DNA from: Verrucomicrobiota bacterium
GTDB taxonomy: Bacteria; Verrucomicrobiota; Verrucomicrobiia; Opitutales; Intestinicryptomonadaceae
Direction: 5' to 3'
DNA: 7,615 nucleotides
Assembly: GCA_003343565.1 (NCBI GenBank)
Contig: QALA01000083.1
Span: 1 to 7,615 of the forward strand
Shown: positions 5,096 through 7,615 of the stretch, one piece after another
How the letters are laid out: every line of letters starts with the position of its first letter
Position numbering within the stretch: position 1 is the first letter of the stretch
Notes under the pieces: model-generated
Database searches by the model: none
Seen by the model: only the letters and a program-made list of their open reading frames with translations
Told to the model about the DNA's origin: nothing
Position numbers and translations under genes: made by a program

Positions 5096-6151
5096 TCAGC
5101 GCGCAGCCCGTTCAAGCTCGTAGTCCCTGCCCAGCAGGTGGTAGTCGAGCGTGAGTTTTACGGCCGTGCGCAAATCCGTCTTTGGAGTCCACCCCAGAAT
5201 CTCGCGCGCCTGCCTTATCGACGGAACGCGGCGGCTGACGTCCTGATATCCGTCGCCGTAATACTCCCCGGCCGGCACGTCCTCAAAGACGACCGATTTC
5301 GCCTTGTCGGCATACCCCGGATACTCCGCCACAAGCTCGACGAGAAGCTCCGCAAGCTGCCTGATTGAAAACTGCATGTCGGGATTGCCTATGTTGAATA
5401 TTTTTCCGCTGGCGCACCCGCCCGCGTTTTCCAAGATTTTCATCAGGCAGTCTATTCCGTCGTCTATGAAAGTGAAGCTGCGCTGCTGCGCCCCGCCGTC
5501 GACGAGCTTTATCGGCTTGCCGTTTATCACATTGTGGGCGAACTGCGTCAACACGCGCGATGCGCCCTCTTTCGGGGAGGAAATGTCGTCCTGCTTCGGC
5601 CCTATAAAATTGAAGGGGCGAAACAGTGTGAAATCAAGCCCCTCGTGCTTTCCGTACGCCCAAATTACCCTGTCCAGCATCTGCTTGATGCACGAATAAA
5701 TCCAGCGCTCCTTTTCTATCGGTCCGAGAACAAGAGGCGAGGAATACTCGTCGAATTCCGCGTCGGGGCACATTCCGTAGACTTCGGAAGTCGACGGAAA
5801 GACTATCCTCTTTCCGTATTTGGCGCACCATTTGACTATCTCTATGTTGGATTCGTAGTCCAAGCGGTACACGCGCAGCGGATCGCTGACATAAAGCGCG
5901 GGAGTCGCAATCGCCACGAGGGGCAAAACGACGTCGGCCTGCCTGACCGCGCCTTCAATCCAGTCGGAGTCCCTGAGGGCGTCTTTTTTGAAGAAGTGAA
6001 ACCTGTCGTTTTTCAGGCAGTTTTCGATCTTCGCCGTTCCGAGATCCATTCCGACCACTTCCCAGTCGGTATCGGCAAGTATTCTCCACGCCAGCGACGA
6101 ACCTATAAAGCCGTTCACTCCGAGAATCAACACCTTCTTTGCGCTCTTCAT
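5096..6151 (-). CDS. arnA: UDP-glucuronate decarboxylase, ArnA C-terminal type
   Basis: A 351-residue extended short-chain dehydrogenase/reductase. It matches by eye the C-terminal half of E. coli ArnA, which oxidises UDP-glucuronate with NAD+ and decarboxylates it to UDP-4-keto-pentose, the first committed step to Ara4N. Seen: Rossmann motif GVNGFIG (11-17), LPLVAIATP (76-84), PSTSEVYGM (119-127) with T121 and E123, Y152-x3-K156 in RWIYSCIKQ, FRPFN (177-181), LVDGG (216-220), INIGNP-like FNIGNP (252-257), YYGDGYQDV (297-305) and R313, which aligns with ArnA R619. The catalytic set is complete. The N-terminal formyltransferase half of E. coli ArnA is absent, so this is a stand-alone enzyme and the symbol is by domain only. 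AAGGG precedes the start. First gene of the operon with arnD. Confidence 0.9.
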   Translation of the reverse strand: MKSAKKVLILGVNGFIGSSLAWRILADTDWEVVGMDLGTAKIENCLKNDRFHFFKKDALRDSDWIEGAVRQADVVLPLVAIATPALYVSDPLRVYRLDYESNIEIVKWCAKYGKRIVFPSTSEVYGMCPDAEFDEYSSPLVLGPIEKERWIYSCIKQMLDRVIWAYGKHEGLDFTLFRPFNFIGPKQDDISSPKEGASRVLTQFAHNVINGKPIKLVDGGAQQRSFTFIDDGIDCLMKILENAGGCASGKIFNIGNPDMQFSIRQLAELLVELVAEYPGYADKAKSVVFEDVPAGEYYGDGYQDVSRRVPSIRQAREILGWTPKTDLRTAVKLTLDYHLLGRDYELERAAR

Positions 6152-6325
6152 AACCCTTTTGATTCAATAGACGCGCCCGCACCAAGCAAGCATAAAATGG
6201 CCGGCTGGCGTTATCGGCCGGTCCCCCGACGCGCAAAGGCGCGCAGAGAAAACGGCGGCGCGAAGGCGGTATATCGGCGGTTGCGGGCGGTGTGTCGACC
6301 GCGCGCGGGCGGAACGCGGGCAAAG

Positions 6326-6338
6326 GCAGGAGGCCTGC
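6326..6338. other. Small hairpin in the fba leader region
   Basis: GCAGG (6326-6330) and CCTGC (6334-6338) form a perfect 5-bp hairpin with a 3-nt loop, about 70 nt before the aldolase start. It sits upstream of the likely promoter boxes. Function not inferable. Confidence 0.3.
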
Positions 6339-6358
6339 GGCGCAAAAATTTTGTTGCA

Positions 6359-6385
6359 TTGAAAAGCCCATGGCTCCACTATATG
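6359..6385 (+). promoter_or_regulatory. Weak candidate promoter of the aldolase gene
   Basis: TTGAAA (6359-6364) and TATATG (6380-6385) resemble -35 and -10 boxes but are only 15 bp apart. TTGCAT (6354-6359) is an alternative -35 with a 20-bp spacer. The -10-like box lies 21 nt before the chosen start at 6407, giving a short leader with GGAAAA as ribosome binding site. Confidence 0.3.
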
Positions 6386-6406
6386 CGCTTTAAATCGGAA
6401 AAACTT

Positions 6407-7399
6407 ATGGTATCATATAAAGATCTCGGCTTGGTCAACTCGCGCGAATTGTTCAAAAAGGCCATCGACGGCCACTATGCCATTCCCGCGTTCAACTTCA
6501 ACAACATGGAACAGATGCAGGCGATAGTTCAGGCCTGCGTCGAAACGAAGTCCCCCGTGATATTGCAGGTGTCCAGCGGCGCGCGCAAGTATGCGAATCA
6601 AACGCTGCTCAGATACATGGCGCAGGGAGCGTGCGAGTATTCAAAAGAGCTCGGCCACGCAATTCCGATAGTCCTGCACCTCGACCACGGAGACACATTC
6701 GAGCTTTGCAAATCCTGCATCGAATACGGTTTTTCGTCGGTCATGATCGACGGCTCCGCCCATTCCTATGACGAAAACGTCGCCCTTACAAAGAAGGTCG
6801 TGGAATTTGCGCACGACCACGACGTCACCGTCGAAGGCGAGCTCGGCGTATTGGCCGGAATCGAGGACGAAGTCTCGCACGAGACGCACTCCTACACCCG
6901 TCCCGAAGAAGTCGAAGACTTCGTGAGCAAGACCGGCGTGGATTCGCTGGCGATTTCGATCGGCACCTCGCACGGCGCCTACAAATTCAAGCCCGAACAG
7001 TGCACGCGCGACGAACACGGAAGATTGGTTCCGCCGCCGCTGCGCTTCGACATTTTGCGCGAAATAGAAAAGCGCATACCGGGCTTCCCGATTGTCCTGC
7101 ACGGCTCCTCGTCCGTCCCGCAGAAATATGTCGACATGATCAACAAGTACGGCGGCAAGCTTGAGGCCGCGGTCGGCATTCCGGAAGAGCAGCTGCGCGA
7201 GGCCGCGAAATCGGCCGTCTGCAAAATAAATATCGACTCCGACGGCCGCCTCGCAATGACCGCCGCGATCCGCCAGGTGTTTGCGGAAAAGCCCGCCGAA
7301 TTTGACCCGCGCAAATATCTCGGCCCCGCCAGGGAAGAGCTCAAGAAGCTCTACATGCACAAAATCGTAAACGTATTGGGTTCCGAAAACAAGGCGTAG
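6407..7399 (+). CDS. fba: Class II fructose-bisphosphate aldolase
   Basis: A 330-residue zinc-dependent aldolase that interconverts fructose 1,6-bisphosphate with dihydroxyacetone phosphate and glyceraldehyde 3-phosphate, in the cytosol, in glycolysis and gluconeogenesis. Seen: AIPAFNFNN (25-33), HLDHGD (91-96) with catalytic Asp93 and zinc His94, VEGELG (142-147), zinc His189 in GTSHGAYK (186-193), zinc His232 in LHGSSSVP (231-238) and phosphate-binding NIDSD (275-279). These make a complete active site. Length and motif spacing suit the class IIB family. I chose the ATG at 6407, with GGA 7 nt upstream; an in-frame ATG at 6383 would add eight residues and cannot be excluded. The frame stays open far upstream to 5534, but only because it lies antisense to the arnA-type gene. 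Monocistronic, divergent from the arn operon and followed by a terminator. Confidence 0.95.
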   Translation: MVSYKDLGLVNSRELFKKAIDGHYAIPAFNFNNMEQMQAIVQACVETKSPVILQVSSGARKYANQTLLRYMAQGACEYSKELGHAIPIVLHLDHGDTFELCKSCIEYGFSSVMIDGSAHSYDENVALTKKVVEFAHDHDVTVEGELGVLAGIEDEVSHETHSYTRPEEVEDFVSKTGVDSLAISIGTSHGAYKFKPEQCTRDEHGRLVPPPLRFDILREIEKRIPGFPIVLHGSSSVPQKYVDMINKYGGKLEAAVGIPEEQLREAAKSAVCKINIDSDGRLAMTAAIRQVFAEKPAEFDPRKYLGPAREELKKLYMHKIVNVLGSENKA

Positions 7400-7424
7400 C
7401 CGAATCTCAAGCGGCATGCGACAG

Positions 7425-7456
7425 GGGCGTTTCCTTTACAAAAGGACGCCCTTTTT
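7425..7456 (+). terminator. Rho-independent terminator of fba
   Basis: GGGCGT (7425-7430) and CCTTT (7433-7437) pair with AAAGG (7441-7445) and ACGCCC (7446-7451). Two T are bulged and the loop is ACA. Five T follow at once (7452-7456). It lies 26 nt after the aldolase stop. Confidence 0.85.
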
Positions 7457-7478
7457 GTATGTACGTACATTCCCAAAC

Positions 7479-7521
7479 GGCGCATTCCGCAAGGCAGCAC
7501 GCCATATGGGAACGCCTTTTT
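7479..7521 (+). terminator. Second candidate terminator downstream of fba
   Basis: GGCG (7479-7482) and TTCC (7485-7488) can pair with GGAA (7509-7512) and CGCC (7513-7516), with two bulged bases, followed by five T (7517-7521). The layout copies the first terminator (GC base, bulge of two, AT-rich upper stem), but the loop is 20 nt. It could be a backup, or a decayed duplicate. Confidence 0.45.
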
Positions 7522-7615
7522 GCATGTGCGCGCAATATCGCCTTTATGCTCGAACGCGCATATAGACATATTGTGCTAAAACGCGCGCGGGAATCGGGAG
7601 CAAAAAACGGAGAAA
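7522..7615 (+). other. Probable leader of a gene beyond the right edge
   Basis: After the terminators this stretch is non-coding. It ends with GGAG (7609-7612) in an A-rich setting, which looks like a ribosome binding site about 4 nt before the window edge. AT-rich TATAGACATATTGTGCTAAA (7561-7580) could hold a -10 region, but no good box pair is seen. A plus-strand gene starting just past 7615 is inferred. Confidence 0.3.

Noticed and set aside
5534..6406. Long upstream in-frame extension of the aldolase
   Set aside because: It is antisense to the well-supported ArnA-type gene, and the aldolase family starts at about 6407.
6641..7417. 258-residue minus-strand open frame opposite fba
   Set aside because: Shadow of the aldolase gene; its sequence mirrors the codon use of the true strand and has no domain.
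7351..7569. 72-residue minus-strand open frame past fba
   Set aside because: It crosses both terminators and the end of fba, has no ribosome binding site and no recognisable motif.

Overview
The window looks like ordinary chromosome of a Gram-negative bacterium of moderately high GC. The best guess, an inference only, is the PVC superphylum, perhaps Verrucomicrobiota/Opitutales. Reasons: an exported protein with four canonical EF-hand loops, an exported Sel1-repeat protein, a class II aldolase, Ara4N-type lipid A modification enzymes (which imply an outer membrane), and a tRNA gene with no encoded CCA. There is no phage, IS element, CRISPR array or plasmid gene.

Layout from left to right. 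1-295 holds no gene, only hairpins. 296-379 is tRNA-Tyr(GUA) on the minus strand, with a good sigma70-like promoter at 398-425. 562-596 is a strong minus-strand terminator closing an exported EF-hand gene (650-1309, minus). Divergent from it is a two-gene plus-strand unit: a RelE/ParE-fold small protein (1459-1815) sharing an ATGA overlap with pssA (phosphatidylserine synthase, 1812-2714). The convergent gap 2715-3067 holds a 15-bp tandem repeat, a nested hairpin and a minus-strand terminator candidate.

A three-gene minus-strand operon follows, transcribed from 6151 down to 3068. It starts with a stand-alone ArnA-type UDP-glucuronate decarboxylase (5096-6151). Next, 10 nt later, is ArnD-type deformylase (4195-5085). 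Last, by ATGA overlap, is an exported Sel1-repeat protein (3068-4198) whose 3' end may be frameshifted. Divergent from this operon is class II fructose-bisphosphate aldolase (6407-7399, plus), followed by one clear and one probable terminator. The last ~90 nt look like the leader of a gene beginning beyond the window.

How the genes fit together: the ArnA-type enzyme makes the UDP-4-keto-pentose precursor of 4-amino-4-deoxy-L-arabinose (Ara4N), and ArnD deformylates the undecaprenyl-phosphate-linked sugar. The formyltransferase, aminotransferase (ArnB), glycosyltransferase (ArnC) and transferase (ArnT) are not in view. PssA feeds phosphatidylethanolamine synthesis, so two of the units concern envelope lipids. 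The aldolase is a housekeeping glycolysis/gluconeogenesis enzyme. No clearly novel system is seen. The most unusual points are the RelE-like protein coupled to pssA, the Sel1 protein coupled to arnD with its suspect 3' end, and the 15-bp repeat patch.
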